From: Heterohyrax brucei
Taxonomy: Eukaryota; Chordata; Mammalia; Hyracoidea; Procaviidae
Length of the DNA: 64,000 nucleotides
Direction: 5' to 3'
Assembly: GCA_028571685.1 (NCBI GenBank)
Contig: CM053148.1
Location: forward strand, 89,612,001-89,676,000
The position numbers were made by a program, and so were the translations under genes. This document shows positions 43,688 through 55,031 of this stretch, one piece after another (position 1 is the stretch's first letter; each line of letters begins with the position of its first letter). A model generated the notes under the pieces. It had not been told where the DNA came from. It was given only the letters and a program-made list of their open reading frames with translations, and ran no database searches.

Positions 43688-44047
43688 GTTTATGTCTGTG
43701 TGGATGTTTTAAGTAGTTGTTCTTGAGATTATAATATTCACTTTTAACACACATACACACAAACGGTAACTTTCAAGTGATAGTACACTATGTCACAAAG
43801 TAAGGGTCCCTGCAAACAACCCTTTTGCTAATTCATAGTTTAAAATAAAAATCATAATATATCCATTTACATTATAAACTGCATAATATCATGCTTGAAA
43901 TAGACAATAATTTTTAAATAACATAAAAGTAGATATATAGATGAAAAACTGAGTTTTTATATATTCATAAACCTTTACCTTCCTTGGTCTTGTGAGTTGG
44001 TGTTAAGTCGATGGCAACAGCTTTAGTTTTTAATTTTAGTTTTTAAT

Positions 44048-44238
44048 CTAAAGGACTTAGCTGAAAAATTAATGCAAGTTCTTCCTCCTCCCATCCTCTC
44101 CTCTTCCATCTATGAATGTTTCAGTGTTAAAGCCTTAAGGAAACTGGTGGTACAGAGCAGAGTGTCAGAATCTAAGCAGAGTGGAGATGGCTTTTCGGTG
44201 TGTGACATGATGAGTGAAACCCAAGAAGGACACAAAAG
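44048..44238 (+). repeat. Right arm of a long inverted repeat
   Basis: See the left arm. It is separated by a 360 bp AT-rich spacer that contains a worn SINE tail at about 43985-44025. The open + strand frame from 44072 ends just beyond the arm, at 44257. Confidence 0.9.
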
Positions 44239-44259
44239 ATTAAAAACGAAAATTTAAAA

Positions 44260-44790
44260 ATTTAAAATTTAATTCGATACCACTGGGATACTTTCTCCTT
44301 AGCTTAGAGCATTTCATTAGACTTTCTTGCAATATGGATAATGCTGCTAACAAATACTCTTGACTTATCATGTGGAAATAAGTTTACTTAATAATTATTG
44401 TTGAAAGATAGCTTAGTTGTATAAGTAATTTCAGGTTCACTTACCTTGTTGGCACTTACTGTCTTCAAATCCACCTTGCTTCTGATTCTTGTTACTGTTC
44501 CTTACAAATAACATGACTTTGTATGTGTGTGTGTCTTTGAAGACTTTCTCTTTAATTTTGTTCAGAAGTTTCATCTATCTTCTTTGTACTTACTTTATTT
44601 GGCTTATCATGCTGTATCTGCAGGTTGAATTTTTTGTACTCATGTCGAATGTTTTTCAATCAATGTCTTATTTTCCCATATTTTTCTTTTCTCATATTAT
44701 TCCTCTTTTCTACAACTCCAAATGTTCAGAGAATGGAAGACAGGAAGAATGTCATATGACATACCTGCTGCAAACCAAGAAACACCTGAA
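44260..44790. other. No recognised feature
   Basis: AT-rich DNA. Confidence 0.4.
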
Positions 44791-44940
44791 AACTACCAAA
44801 CCCACTGCCATCGAGTCAATTCAGACACATAGAGACCCTGTAGGTCACAGTAGAACTGCTCCATAGAGTTCCCAAGGAGTATCTGGCAGATTTGAACTGC
44901 CGACCTTTTGGTTAGCAATCCTAGCACTTAACCACCAGAA
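44791..44940 (-). mobile_element. AfroSINE
   Basis: Tail 'CCATCGAGTCAATTCAGACA', body 'TTTGAACTGCCGACCTTTTG'. The head ends at ACCACCAG. Confidence 0.85.
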
Positions 44941-46221
44941 GATGGAAAAGAAGTATAGAACAGATCTTCCTTCAAAGTCTCTGAAAGAATCAAAATGAGT
45001 GATACCCTGATAGCAAAATTGCATGCTCCAGAAATATGAGACAACAGATTTTTATTTTCAACAGCCTCTTGATTTGTAATATTTTTATATAGCAGATCAG
45101 GAAGTAGTGCTTAATTCTGATACGGGAAAGTAAAGTGCTACTAAGCAAAGACCTAAAAACACAGAAGCAACTTTGGAATTGACTAACGACTAGAAGCAAG
45201 GAAAATTGTGTGGTGCTTTATAGTAAAAGTCTAGATTGCCTTGTGGAAAATATTGGTAGAATTATGGATGTTAAGGGCAGTTCTTCTGAAGACTTAGAAA
45301 CAAGTTGGGAGAGCTGTAGAGAAAGCTTGGATCATCATGAATGGATAAAATAACCACCAAGCCAGGCCACATGCTGTAGTAGAGGAACCTGTTATTCGAA
45401 ACTGAAGATGATCCCAGTTAGAAAGTGGCAAAGTACTTGTCTGAATTATGCTCAAATGTTTTATGAAAAGTAGAACTTGTAAGTAATGTACTTGAATGTT
45501 TAGTTGAAGAGATATTTAGACATAATGTTGAATGACTGGTATGGTAAATGCCCAGATATCTTTAGTAAAATGCAATAGAAGAGCTCAATTGAGGAATAGT
45601 GTGTACAAAAAGAAAGCAGACTTTGAAGACTCAGATGATTCTGAGCCTTTGTATGTTGAAAAAGTTGAGAAAATATGGAAAGAACAACAAGGGTGTGGCT
45701 GGACAGGCATTTCCTAATGCGATGAGATATGTGATTTATGGATGCAAACAAGCATCTCAGCAGAAACCAGGACAGTTTAGGTGATGAGTACAAAGACAAA
45801 AAAAATGAAGGAAAGCTGTCTGACTCCTGGCATTCCGTAGGCAGGGAAGGGCCGATGGAGCTGCCTGGCTGGGTACACTTGTTGTTGGTCTTGAAAATGA
45901 AACAACAGTGCTAAAAATTCAGAAGTCAGCCGGGGTGTTGACACAGTTCGTGCAGTCACAGCCCTTACTGCTTCAGTCCCAGATGGTGAGCCCCCTCCCC
46001 ACCACTTTTTTTTTTTGAAATAGTTAACAAGTATGCATGTAGAAATTGTCCTCCTCAAGGTCAGAACACCACACAGCTACAAATGGTGGTGGAATAAGTA
46101 GGAAGAGATAGCTATCATGCTTGTGCAACATGAAGAAAGTTATGTCATCAATGTCAGACTTACGCATGTGTAAATTGCTGACTTACGATAGTTTTTGGTT
46201 GTTGTTGTTGTGTATACTTTC

Positions 46222-46306
46222 ACTACAAATACACCAGCTGCTCCTTAGCAGTCTGATAGGGTCACTGTGAGTCAGAACCAACTCAATGGCAATGTGGTTG
46301 GGTTTT
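46222..46306 (+). mobile_element. AfroSINE 3' half
   Basis: 'ACACCAGCTGCTCCTTAGCA' to 'AGAACCAACTCAATGGCAAT'. Confidence 0.75.
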
Positions 46307-46599
46307 TTGGGGATTAGGCTTTAACCTGGTCAAAGAAGCTCTTGTACCCCAAATCCTGCAACTTCTCTTGTCTGTGGACTAAACTTAGGACAAATTGTCC
46401 ATTTAAATATTTACCTACTTGATTATACTTATTGAATAGTGCATATTCTAATAAATGACTGTTTCTTATATCCATCATTATAATGCAAATGTTCTTAACA
46501 ATCCCTTTTTCCTAAGAGGTCATCTGTTCTTTAATTTTTTTAATGTCATTTTGTTTTTCTTTTTTCCAAACCAACTCTGTACCAAGTATATTTAAGCTC

Positions 46600-46860
46600 T
46601 TAATATCAATCACTTATTTTATTATTGTATTTGAGATGATGGTTTACAGAACAAACCTGTTCCTCATTCCGCAGTGCACATACTGTTCTGTGACATAGGT
46701 TATCAACCCCGTGACGTGTCATCACTCCCACTTCTCAATCTTGGGTTTCCTATTATAAGCTGTCCTGTCCCTTTCTGCCTTCTAGTGCTGGGGGTGGAGG
46801 AAGGGGTTTGAGGACGTGGGGCTTTCTTGGTTGAAGCTGGCAAGATTGTTGCCCCAATGG
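46600..46860 (-). mobile_element. Possible old L1 3'UTR piece
   Basis: 'GAGATGATGGTTTACAGAAC' and 'TCTCAATCTTGGGTTTCC' recall an afrotherian L1 3'UTR. The match is from memory only. Confidence 0.35.
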
Positions 46861-47287
46861 CCAAGAGCTTATTTCTCTCCCAGGACAATTAAGTGGGCCC
46901 ACTGTGCAGTATTTGTTTGACAGAAATGCCGTTGTGGTGGACCTGAAAAGAAGGCGTAGTCAGACCAAAGAAAGATAATTTTCTAGAGTTGAAATCCAGT
47001 GAAATTTACCCTATTGAATTTCAGATCCACTTGAGATTTGCGACCCTTTACACTGTCCTACAATTCCACTCTTTTGCAACGGGACTGTATCCTCTGCCTA
47101 TTTCAATACTGTACTTCTCAAGCAAATAACTTGCATTCCGGGTTTCACAGGTCCACAGATGGAGAGGAATTTTGGCCTAGGATGACAAAAATCTACCAAC
47201 TCACTCGATTTGGTTTAGATGATTTATGCAATGGGATTTGGGACTTACAGTTGATACTGAAATGGATTAATAATTTTGGAGATGCTG

Positions 47288-47450
47288 AGAAACCCTGTTG
47301 GTGTAGTAGTTAAGTGCTAATGGCTGCTAACCAAAAAGTCAGCAGTTTGAACCTACTAGGTACTGCTTAGAAATGCTATGGGGCAATTCTTCTCTGTATC
47401 AGAGTCCCTAGGAGTTAGAGTTGACTTGATGGAAATAGATTTGGGTTTAG
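47288..47450 (+). mobile_element. AfroSINE
   Basis: Complete: 'GAAACCCTGTTGGTGTAGTA' to 'AGAGTTGACTTGATGG'. It lies inside the MaLR internal region. Confidence 0.88.
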
Positions 47451-47510
47451 TTAGTTTGGGAAGGGTATCAAATATGTTCTGCATGTGGAAGGGACATGAA
47501 TTTTGGTAAG

Positions 47511-48120
47511 GCAGGGGGAAGACTGAATTACATTGTGTCCCCCTAAAAATATGTGGAAGTACTAATCCTGTGTCCTTAAAGGTGACCCCACTTGGAAATA
47601 GTCATAGGGTCTTTGAAGATGCTATCAGTTAGGTCAGCACGAGGTCAGATGAGAATAGGGTTGGTTATAATCCTATACGGCTTGCGTCTTTGTAAAAGAG
47701 AATATACACAGAGGCAGAGATACAGAGAGAGGACATCATGTGCCCCTGCAGCTGGAAGCCAAGAGATGCCTGGTGCAATCAGGAACTGGGAGAGAAGCAC
47801 AGTACAAATCATCAGTCATAGGGAATCATCACAGCCAACACCTGATATTATACTTCCAGACTCCAGAACTGGGGAGTACCAGACTGCTGTTCTCAGAAAA
47901 CCAAACTGGACCCAGTGCCATCAAATCAATTCTGACTAATAGCGACTCTGTAGGTCAGAGTAGAAGAATCTATAGGTTTTTTTAAGAAGTTCCTGGCAGG
48001 TTTGAGCTGCCAACCTCTTGGTTAGCAGAAGTAGCACTTAACCACTACACCACCAGGGTTTTCTCTGTTCTTACAAGCCCCTCAATTTGTTTTCTATTTT
48101 TGCTATGACGGTCTTAAGAA
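47511..48120 (+). mobile_element. MaLR-type LTR split by an AfroSINE
   Basis: Starts 'GACTGAATTACATTGTGTCC' then 'AAAAATATGTGGAAGTAC', typical of a mammalian MaLR LTR U3. It resumes after the SINE (47898-48062) with TTGTTTTCTATTTTTGCTATG, which resembles the LTR end. Its upstream neighbour is MaLR internal sequence, so this is the 3' LTR. Confidence 0.6.
47898..48062 (-). mobile_element. AfroSINE inside the MaLR LTR
   Basis: Tail 'GCCATCAAATCAATTCTGAC', head 'CACCACCAGGGTTTT'. Confidence 0.88.
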
Positions 48121-48410
48121 ACAATGTCCTGCTATAATCTAACCAACTGTTGGAGCTTTTCAAGTCTTACTTCAGTATATATTTCTGCATTTGATTTTCT
48201 GAATCCCTAGCGCAAAAGCAGAAGACCCATTTTGTTTAAGAGTCTGGTGTTATGACTCACCACATTGTCCTCTATGTTATATGGTATCTGAAATATGTAT
48301 CTTCTATCCATTAGTTTTTATTTTTTATGTGTCTGCTTATCTCTGTGTTTATACATCATTCACACATAAAAGACTGTGTCATATTTATCCTTAAAGTTTC
48401 TACTGATAGT
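48121..48410. other. No recognised feature
   Basis: Unique-looking DNA. Confidence 0.4.
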
Positions 48411-48618
48411 TTAAGGAAACTTCATGGTACAATGGTTAAGCACTTGGCTGCTGACCAAACAATTGGTGATTCGAATCCACCAGCCACTCAGCGAAAGAAA
48501 ACGCTAGGCAATCTTTTCCTGTAAAGATTTCAGCCTATAAAACCCTCTATGGGAATTCTGCTTTGTTCTGCAGGGTCACAGTAAATTGGAATTGACTGTA
48601 CATTACACAACAGCAATG
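48411..48618 (+). mobile_element. AfroSINE, long subtype
   Basis: Head 'GAAACTTCATGGTACAATGG', B box 'GATTCGAATCCACC', tail 'AAATTGGAATTGACTG'. Confidence 0.85.
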
Positions 48619-48877
48619 ATTATGATTGCGGATATGATTATGAAATATTTTTGAATAAATGAATGAATAAAAAACTACAATAAAATGATTTTACAAATAA
48701 AATGGCCCAAGTTCTGTCGATATGCAAATGATCGTAGAATAATTTTTTTTTTATTACAAACATGACTTTGACTTTTGATTTAAATCATATTATGGAGAAC
48801 TTAGGGGAGAGGATAAAATACATATAATGAAAGAGGAAAATTTAACATGAATTATTGTGCATCCAAAATAAAAAAAA

Positions 48878-49031
48878 AAATCAATTCCCTTCAAGTCAGT
48901 TCTGACTTATAGCAACCCTATAGGAGAAGGAGAACTGCCCCACAGAATTTGCAGAGAGAAGGTGGCACATTTGAATGGTCACCCTTTGGATTAGCAGCTG
49001 AGCTCTTCACCATTGTCCCATCAGGGTTCCA
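48878..49031 (-). mobile_element. AfroSINE
   Basis: Tail 'CCTTCAAGTCAGTTCTGACT', head 'CATCAGGGTTCC'. Confidence 0.85.
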
Positions 49032-50459
49032 ATTACTGCCTCAGATGCTACTTCTCTGTCCCCAGAAGAGTCATACGACACAATCTCTTCACTTTGCCGG
49101 CTTTGCCCTACAGATTCTGATCAGAACTCAACAGGATTGAATATATTTACTTTTTGAAGAAGAACTTCTCTATTTTGTCAATTTAATGATGTCTAATTTT
49201 TAATCTTCTTTATTTTTGTAGTTATTGATACCTTCGCTTTGTCGTTGATTCTTACACTTGTATGTCTCCTACCTCCTGCATACATGAATTCAGACTGATG
49301 CGTTAGTGACAATAGCATTATTGAGTTTGATAAAGGAAAAAAAGTATTTCCTAATACAGCACTAATGTTAGAATGTTAGTAATTACGTAGTTCTTCAAAT
49401 ATGATGAACAGGAAATAAAGACATCAGGTAACATCAATAGAACAGCATTTTAGTCCTGGTGAAAGTGTTAGACAATTAAAAATAACTCCTATGTCATCTC
49501 TGCTGAGCCCCTGGCATTTATTCACTTATTTCCTTACTCTGTGTCATGTGTGATTAGCCTTTGAGCACACAAGTGTTTTTACAAGCAAATATTTTGAGCT
49601 TTACACACCTGTTATCTTCTGTGGGATTTTTGGTACATAAAAACTAAGAGCTGCAAAAACAGAAGAAAATGCAAGGATTGAGTGAAAATTCTCAGTCTAA
49701 CAGGCTGAGGTCAAGTTCAGCTGAGATAACTGACTTGCTTCTAGAGAGGAGGATCAGGCTGCCACATAGAATAAGGTATGTGGGGTCAAGTTACAGTAAA
49801 AATCGTAGTAGTATTGAGCAGTCACATCAACGGGAACACCGACACCAGGGTCATGGCCCTACTAGGTAAAGCTAGATCTGGTAGATGTATTCTAAATTTA
49901 GCTACGAAGAATGTAAGCCCTGCATTCCCAGGAAATGTCTGCTTCTGATTAAGACTAGAAGAAGTATTACCTTAAATGTAACCTTACTCCTAACCTTTAT
50001 TCCATCCTGACAAAGAATTTCTAGGCTGCTGCAGACTGACGGAGCATAGCTCATAGCTTTCGTCTGCTTTTTTTTTCTTTCTGGTACTAAGGTATGGCTT
50101 AAAACTTTTCTAAAAAAGTCTCAGATTTCTTCCAAAGTTTGTTACTACAATTTTCAGATGTGTTTTGGAAAGCATCACAAGATGAGCAATAAGATGTAAA
50201 AGGTTTGGTTAAGGAAAAAACATCATTTCTATGCAGTCCGCAGAAGAGAAAGTCAGGAGTATCACAGCAATGCTTACCTTACATGGAGAAGATTATTAAA
50301 ACGCTAACATTATCCTAATCAGCTATGTTCCAGTTCTCTTAGTGAACTGAGATGTGAAACAGGCCACGGGTATAGAGAATGGGTGGAAATTAGCTATGGA
50401 AGAAAAGCTCTCTAATACCAAGCACTTTGCAGATGGAATGAACTAATTCACATTTTTGT
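49032..50459. other. No recognised feature
   Basis: About 1.4 kb of unique-looking AT-rich DNA. Short open frames only. Confidence 0.4.
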
Positions 50460-50612
50460 AAACTCTGGTTGCAGAGTGATTAAGTGCTACATCCACTAAC
50501 CAAAAGGTTGGCAGTTCAAATCTGCTGGATGCCCCTTGGAAACTCTATGGGGAAGTTCCACTCTGTCTATAGGGACACTGAGTCAGAAATAACTTGATAG
50601 TGTGGCAATCGA
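50460..50612 (+). mobile_element. AfroSINE
   Basis: 'AACTCTGGTTGCAGAGTGAT' to 'AGTCAGAAATAACTTGATAG'. Confidence 0.85.
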
Positions 50613-51091
50613 ATTTCTTTCCTTAAATGGCTAACTTCACAGAAATGTGGCAAGGTCCTCTCTGAGCATTTGACTAACTGATCAAAGGAGGTTCTCTTAA
50701 ATTTTTAAGCTCAATTCTCACTATTTTTAAAGGGCTAAGTAATTAACCGAATGTGAACAGGAAAACACAGCTAATCTTACTAAAAATGATTGTTACCAAT
50801 TATACCTACAATCTAATGTCTTTTTTCCAAACACATATATATTCTAGTAACACACAAGTGTATTTCAAATACAATATTGAACATTTACAGAATGGCCTCA
50901 GAAATGTTTTGAATTGCCCTTTAGTTTCTTGAAATAGTTTAAATATTATATAAAATGTGCATAATGAATCAATTTACATATTTTAATGAAGCTAAACATA
51001 ATGAAGTATTTTCACAGATGCTATATTTTTCCAGTTTTCACATCTACTTTCAATAACACTAATATAAACAGTGATCATTATACAAGCTCCC
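50613..51091. other. No recognised feature
   Basis: AT-rich DNA. Confidence 0.4.
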
Positions 51092-51252
51092 AAAAAACCA
51101 AACCCACTTTTATCAAGTTGGTTCTGACTCATAGGGAACCTATAGGACATTTAAACTGCCCTCCAGGTTTCCAAGAAGTGTCTGGTACAATTTAACCAAC
51201 AGCATTTTGGTAAGCAGATGTGGCATTTAGCCACTACGCCACCAGGATTTCC
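51092..51252 (-). mobile_element. AfroSINE
   Basis: Tail 'TATCAAGTTGGTTCTGACTC', head 'CGCCACCAGGATTTCC'. Confidence 0.85.
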
Positions 51253-51770
51253 ATACAAGCTCAGAATATGTTTAAAGACATAGTGTTTACTAGCAAAATG
51301 TAAAAACAAATGTTTAGTTGTTTCCTGGAAACAAAATTGAATTGTTTACATAAAATCTCAGTTATCTAGAACAGTAAGACTATTTTTAGAAAAAGAACAC
51401 ACACGTCTACTCATATATGGAATAAACTTTTTACATACAATTTAAATTTACAGATGAGAAGAATCCAGTTGAATCAAATCAAAGTTGCCTTTATTATGAT
51501 TAAGGAGAATTGGAACAATTTCTTGAATGCCATTCACTGAGCTCTCTAACAACAGTTTGTAGGGAAAAAACAGTCTATTACTAGCATGTGTGAAAATTTG
51601 CATTCTTAATCATCTTTCATGGAATAAAAGGCAATTCTCATCACTTACCTCAAAAACTAATAAATATTAAGCTATAGCATGCAAATTAATAATCACTTCA
51701 CACTGTAAGAAAACGAACATTTTAGAATTTCCTTAGTTTTATATTTGGCAAGTGAAAATAGCCCAAAATA
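51253..51770. other. No recognised feature
   Basis: AT-rich DNA. Confidence 0.4.
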
Positions 51771-51938
51771 ACCCATTAACCTACTGCCATCGAGTCAGTG
51801 ATGGCGTTCCGACTCATAGTGACCCTATAGACAGAGCAGAACTGCTCTATAAAATTTCCAAGGAGTGCCTGATAGATTTGACCTGCTGATCTTTTGGTCA
51901 GTAGCTGTCGCACTTACAACTATGCCACCAGGGTTTCC
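51771..51938 (-). mobile_element. AfroSINE, left member of an inverted pair
   Basis: Tail 'CTGCCATCGAGTCAGTGATG', head 'TGCCACCAGGGTTTCC'. A + copy follows 19 bp later. Confidence 0.88.
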
Positions 51939-51956
51939 GAGCAACAATAACAGCAA

Positions 51957-52111
51957 CTTAGTGGTGTAGTGGGTTATGTGGTACCACTGCTAACCACAAG
52001 GTCGGCAGTTCAAATCCACCAGGTGCTCCCTGAATACTCTGGGGGTCAGTCCTACCGTGGCCCCTAGGGTCGCCATGAGTCGGATCCGACTGGACGGCAC
52101 TTCGCTTGGTA
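51957..52111 (+). mobile_element. AfroSINE, right member of an inverted pair
   Basis: 'CTTAGTGGTGTAGTGGGTTA' to 'CGGATCCGACTGGACGGCAC'. This is among the least diverged copies and has the GGCACTT-CGCTTGG tail form. Confidence 0.9.
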
Positions 52112-53029
52112 TGTAAATTTTTGGCAAGTGAAAACGATAGACATTTATACACATTTTTTGACCAGTTTCATCTATTCACAATCTCTTGTTATGCAGGCAT
52201 CAAGCAAAGAGGACAATGAAATTGACTAGAAACTTGAAAACTATAAGGCCTGGCTCCTACAATAGAACTTACTAACTGTGAGATACGTTGTGTCAAAAAA
52301 CTCCTGACTTTCAGTGTGGGAACTGTATATAATCAGGAGCAAATATTTGTTACTCTACCAATATTGCTAGAAATAAATGCAAAAATAAAGCTCAATTTTT
52401 GTATAAGTAGCAGTCACAAGTAAGTATATAAATAAGTCCCTGTAATCTACTGTAGGTCAATAGTTACAGCTCAGTAGTTAAGAAAAATTTAAAGATTTAT
52501 AGGTAGCATATATTGTGAAAAGTATATAAGCAAGGATAATAAAGTTAAAAGTAATAAAATGTTAGTGTAGGATATTACTTGGCAATTGGAGGGAAAAAAA
52601 CAGAAAAATAAATATTGTACCACTCACTTAAAAATTAATTTCATAGAATGATGAGTACATTGAAAACTTATTAAAAATAATATTTTCAGGTGGGTAGGAA
52701 ATTAAAACAATATGCCAAAAATATTTCACCACACTATTGTATCAAATGTTCAGGCTGAAAATCAAAACAGTAGCATTCTGCATTTTAACTTAATAAAATT
52801 AAACACAATGAGGTCAACGAAAATCTAAAATGCTGGCTAAATATAAACTGGTAAAATATTTTTGCTACAAATGTAAAAAAAAACAAAAAACCCTCTTAAT
52901 GTCAATATATTATTTAAAAGTAAATATAAGCTAACAAGAAAATAAATTCTAAGCATAAATAGATTTAAAATGATGAGCAATCTTTAAAAAGGTCACTAAA
53001 TAATTCACAGTTAATTCAAACAAGGATAT
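52112..53029. other. No recognised feature
   Basis: Very AT-rich DNA without a named repeat. Confidence 0.4.
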
Positions 53030-53108
53030 CAGAAGCCAAGCCCATTGGCACTGAGTGGGTTTTGATTCATAGCAACCCTAACAAAGATAAGGAACAATAA
53101 TTCCTGGA
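53030..53108 (-). mobile_element. AfroSINE 3' fragment
   Basis: 'CATTGGCACTGAGTGGGTTT' with 'TTCATAGCAACCC'. Truncated after the tail. Confidence 0.65.
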
Positions 53109-53122
53109 AAGGACAAGTACTT

Positions 53123-53256
53123 GACCAAACCCATGGTAGACCAGTTGGTTCTGTTTCGTAGCAACCTTATAGGACAGAATAGAAATATTCCACAGGCTTT
53201 CCAAGGAGCTGCTGGTGAATTCAAACTGCTGACCTTTACTTTAGAAACTGTAGCTC
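53123..53256 (-). mobile_element. AfroSINE
   Basis: 'GACCAGTTGGTTCTGTTTCG' to 'TTTGAACTG'-like body ('TTCAAACTGCTGACC'). The head is truncated. Confidence 0.8.
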
Positions 53257-53741
53257 CTTGTATCTCTTATCCAACGTACTGCTATGACCAGTGCTCTTCG
53301 TGATCACAGGAAAGCAAGGTTAAAGATCAGTTCAGGTGAATTCACCTGTAACTACACTGTCGGATTTAAGCCTACCAAGCGATGAGGGTTAGCACTGAAG
53401 AGCAAGCAGCTGTAAATCCGGACGATGATACTATGTCACACATCCACACCTTACATTCTCCTCCTTGAGTCCAGTGGAGTAACGGTCACTGAGCAAAAGG
53501 AGAATGCGAGCTGTGTTTGTAATTGAGGAAGATCACCTCGGAAGTGTATGCCAAGCAAAAATTTAGAAGAACGGGATAATGCAGAAAGACTAGCATTAAA
53601 ACATCAGTATTATCCAAGGGCTTTGTTTTCTTTCTTTCTTCTTTTTTAATTGTGCTTTACGTGTATATTTAGAGAGCGTATTAGTTTGTCATTCTAAAAG
53701 GCACACGCAGACTGCTTCCTGATACTAAATGCCATGCCCAC
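53257..53741. other. No recognised feature
   Basis: Mixed-composition DNA. A T-rich tract lies at about 53625-53660. Confidence 0.4.
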
Positions 53742-53810
53742 CCTGTGTCAGCCTCGTGCCTGTGTCAGCCTCGTGCCTGTGTCTGCATCGCGTCCCCTGC
53801 GTCTGACCCG
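53742..53810. repeat. 17 bp tandem repeat in a small GC-rich island
   Basis: CCTGTGTCAGCCTCGTG at 53742 and 53759 are identical. CCTGTGTCTGCATCGCG at 53776 is a variant, and a worn fourth unit follows. Confidence 0.85.
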
Positions 53811-53973
53811 TTAGTGCAGCTTTCCTGCCGCCGCCTGCCTTCTTCCAGGCAGATGTTGCTCGTTTGTTCGTTTATACTTGATTGAACTGAGAGGCATGTT
53901 CTCCACGTGTGTTACTGTAACATTGGTCTTCTGGGAGTATTTTTTCATGAGAAAAACACAATTGCAAAAGCAG

Positions 53974-54014
53974 TAAAAAAAAAAAAAAAAAAAAAAAGAG
54001 AAGAAGAAGAACAA
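53974..54014. repeat. Poly(A) run with GAA repeats
   Basis: Twenty-plus A followed by GAAGAAGAAG. No retroposed body is recognisable upstream of it. Confidence 0.9.
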
Positions 54015-54254
54015 AAATCAAGACCACAATACTATAAAGTAATATGAAAAATGTCTCCACATACCCACTCCCACACATAAAACATAGCTCTGGAACCTGA
54101 TAATTTACAGGGTTAAGAGGAGATTCAGTGGAAAACACCAGTTTTCCGACAGACTCGCAGGCTTATTAGTCCTGCAGGTCCCAAGGAATCTTTATCCTTG
54201 AGGTGAATCCTAAACCTCTCGTGTAAGGGTACCTTTAAAAAAAAAGAAAAAGAA

Positions 54255-54409
54255 AATCCACCCCTGTCGAGTCAATTCCGACTCATAGCGACCCTAAAGG
54301 ACAGAGTAGAACTGCTCCATCTAGTTTCCAAGGAGCTCCTGGTAGATTCGAACTGCCAGAGTCTGGTTAGCAGACGTAGCATTTAACCACTCTTCCACTA
54401 GGGTTTCCG
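54255..54409 (-). mobile_element. AfroSINE
   Basis: It follows an A-rich stretch. Tail 'TGTCGAGTCAATTCCGACTC', head 'TCCACTAGGGTTTCC'. Confidence 0.9.
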
Positions 54410-54879
54410 AAAAGTACCCGACCTAGGACAACAGGAAAACCTTGGAGACCCCACACTCCTGACAGAAGCAAATGTACATTTTCTTCATCAGGAGATAGGC
54501 TCATTCCCGACATCACCTTATTTTTACAAAAGATTTTTGAAATAAACGGATGGCATTTGGTCAAATGTAACTAGAGGCATAAAGAAAAAAGAACATAGGC
54601 GAGAACCAGCAGAAACAGTCCTAGAGAGGCATTTAATATGCAATTTATAATTAATATATACTTTACCTAGAAAAACGATGTTTACAATAATAAATGTCCA
54701 CGATGCAAAGTATAAAGAAATAAAATTAAGAATAAAAATACATTTAGGAATGAAGATAGTATGAAAGATTTCACAGTGGATTCAAGACATAATAGAAAAA
54801 CTTGAATGAAAAAATACAGTATAAAACATTAAAACATACAACATAATAAATAAAATTAAGAATAGAATACTTGTAATAG
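54410..54879. other. No recognised feature
   Basis: AT-rich DNA. Confidence 0.4.
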
Positions 54880-55031
54880 AAATCTTGCTAGCATAGTCGT
54901 TAAGTGCTATAGCTACTAACCAAAAGGTTGGCAGTTCAAATACACCAGGCACTCCTTGGAAACTCTATGGGGCAGTTCTGCTCTGCCCCGTAAGATCACT
55001 ATGAGTCTCAATCAACTAGACGACAATGGGA
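54880..55031 (+). mobile_element. AfroSINE
   Basis: 'GAAATCTTGCTAGCATAGTC' to 'CTCAATCAACTAGACGACAA'. Confidence 0.88.

Larger units (their letters stand above)
45090..47510 (+). mobile_element. Decayed MaLR-type retroviral internal region
   Basis: 'GCAACTTTGGAATTGACTAA' (45.17 kb) and the 3' end 'CATGTGGAAGGGACATGAAT' (47.48 kb), right before an LTR, are recognisable pieces of MaLR internal sequence from memory. Stops occur in all frames. It is interrupted by SINEs at 46222 and 47288. A segment at 46600-46860 looks like an inserted old L1 3' end on the minus strand. Confidence 0.5.

Noticed and set aside
45599-45784. Acidic frame (DFEDSDDSEPLY) as an exon of a chromatin protein
   Set aside because: Short, no splice sites that I trust, surrounded by MaLR-like internal sequence. 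The resemblance to a BAH-type segment is too weak.
47592-47939. 115-codon open frame as a gene
   Set aside because: It runs through a MaLR-type LTR and into an AfroSINE.
51957-52030. SINE heads as tRNA genes
   Set aside because: They have A- and B-box-like sequences but no cloverleaf that I could fold with intact acceptor and anticodon arms, and they continue into SINE bodies.
53811-54138. Phe-rich minus-strand frames as membrane proteins
   Set aside because: The Phe run is the complement of a poly(A) tract.
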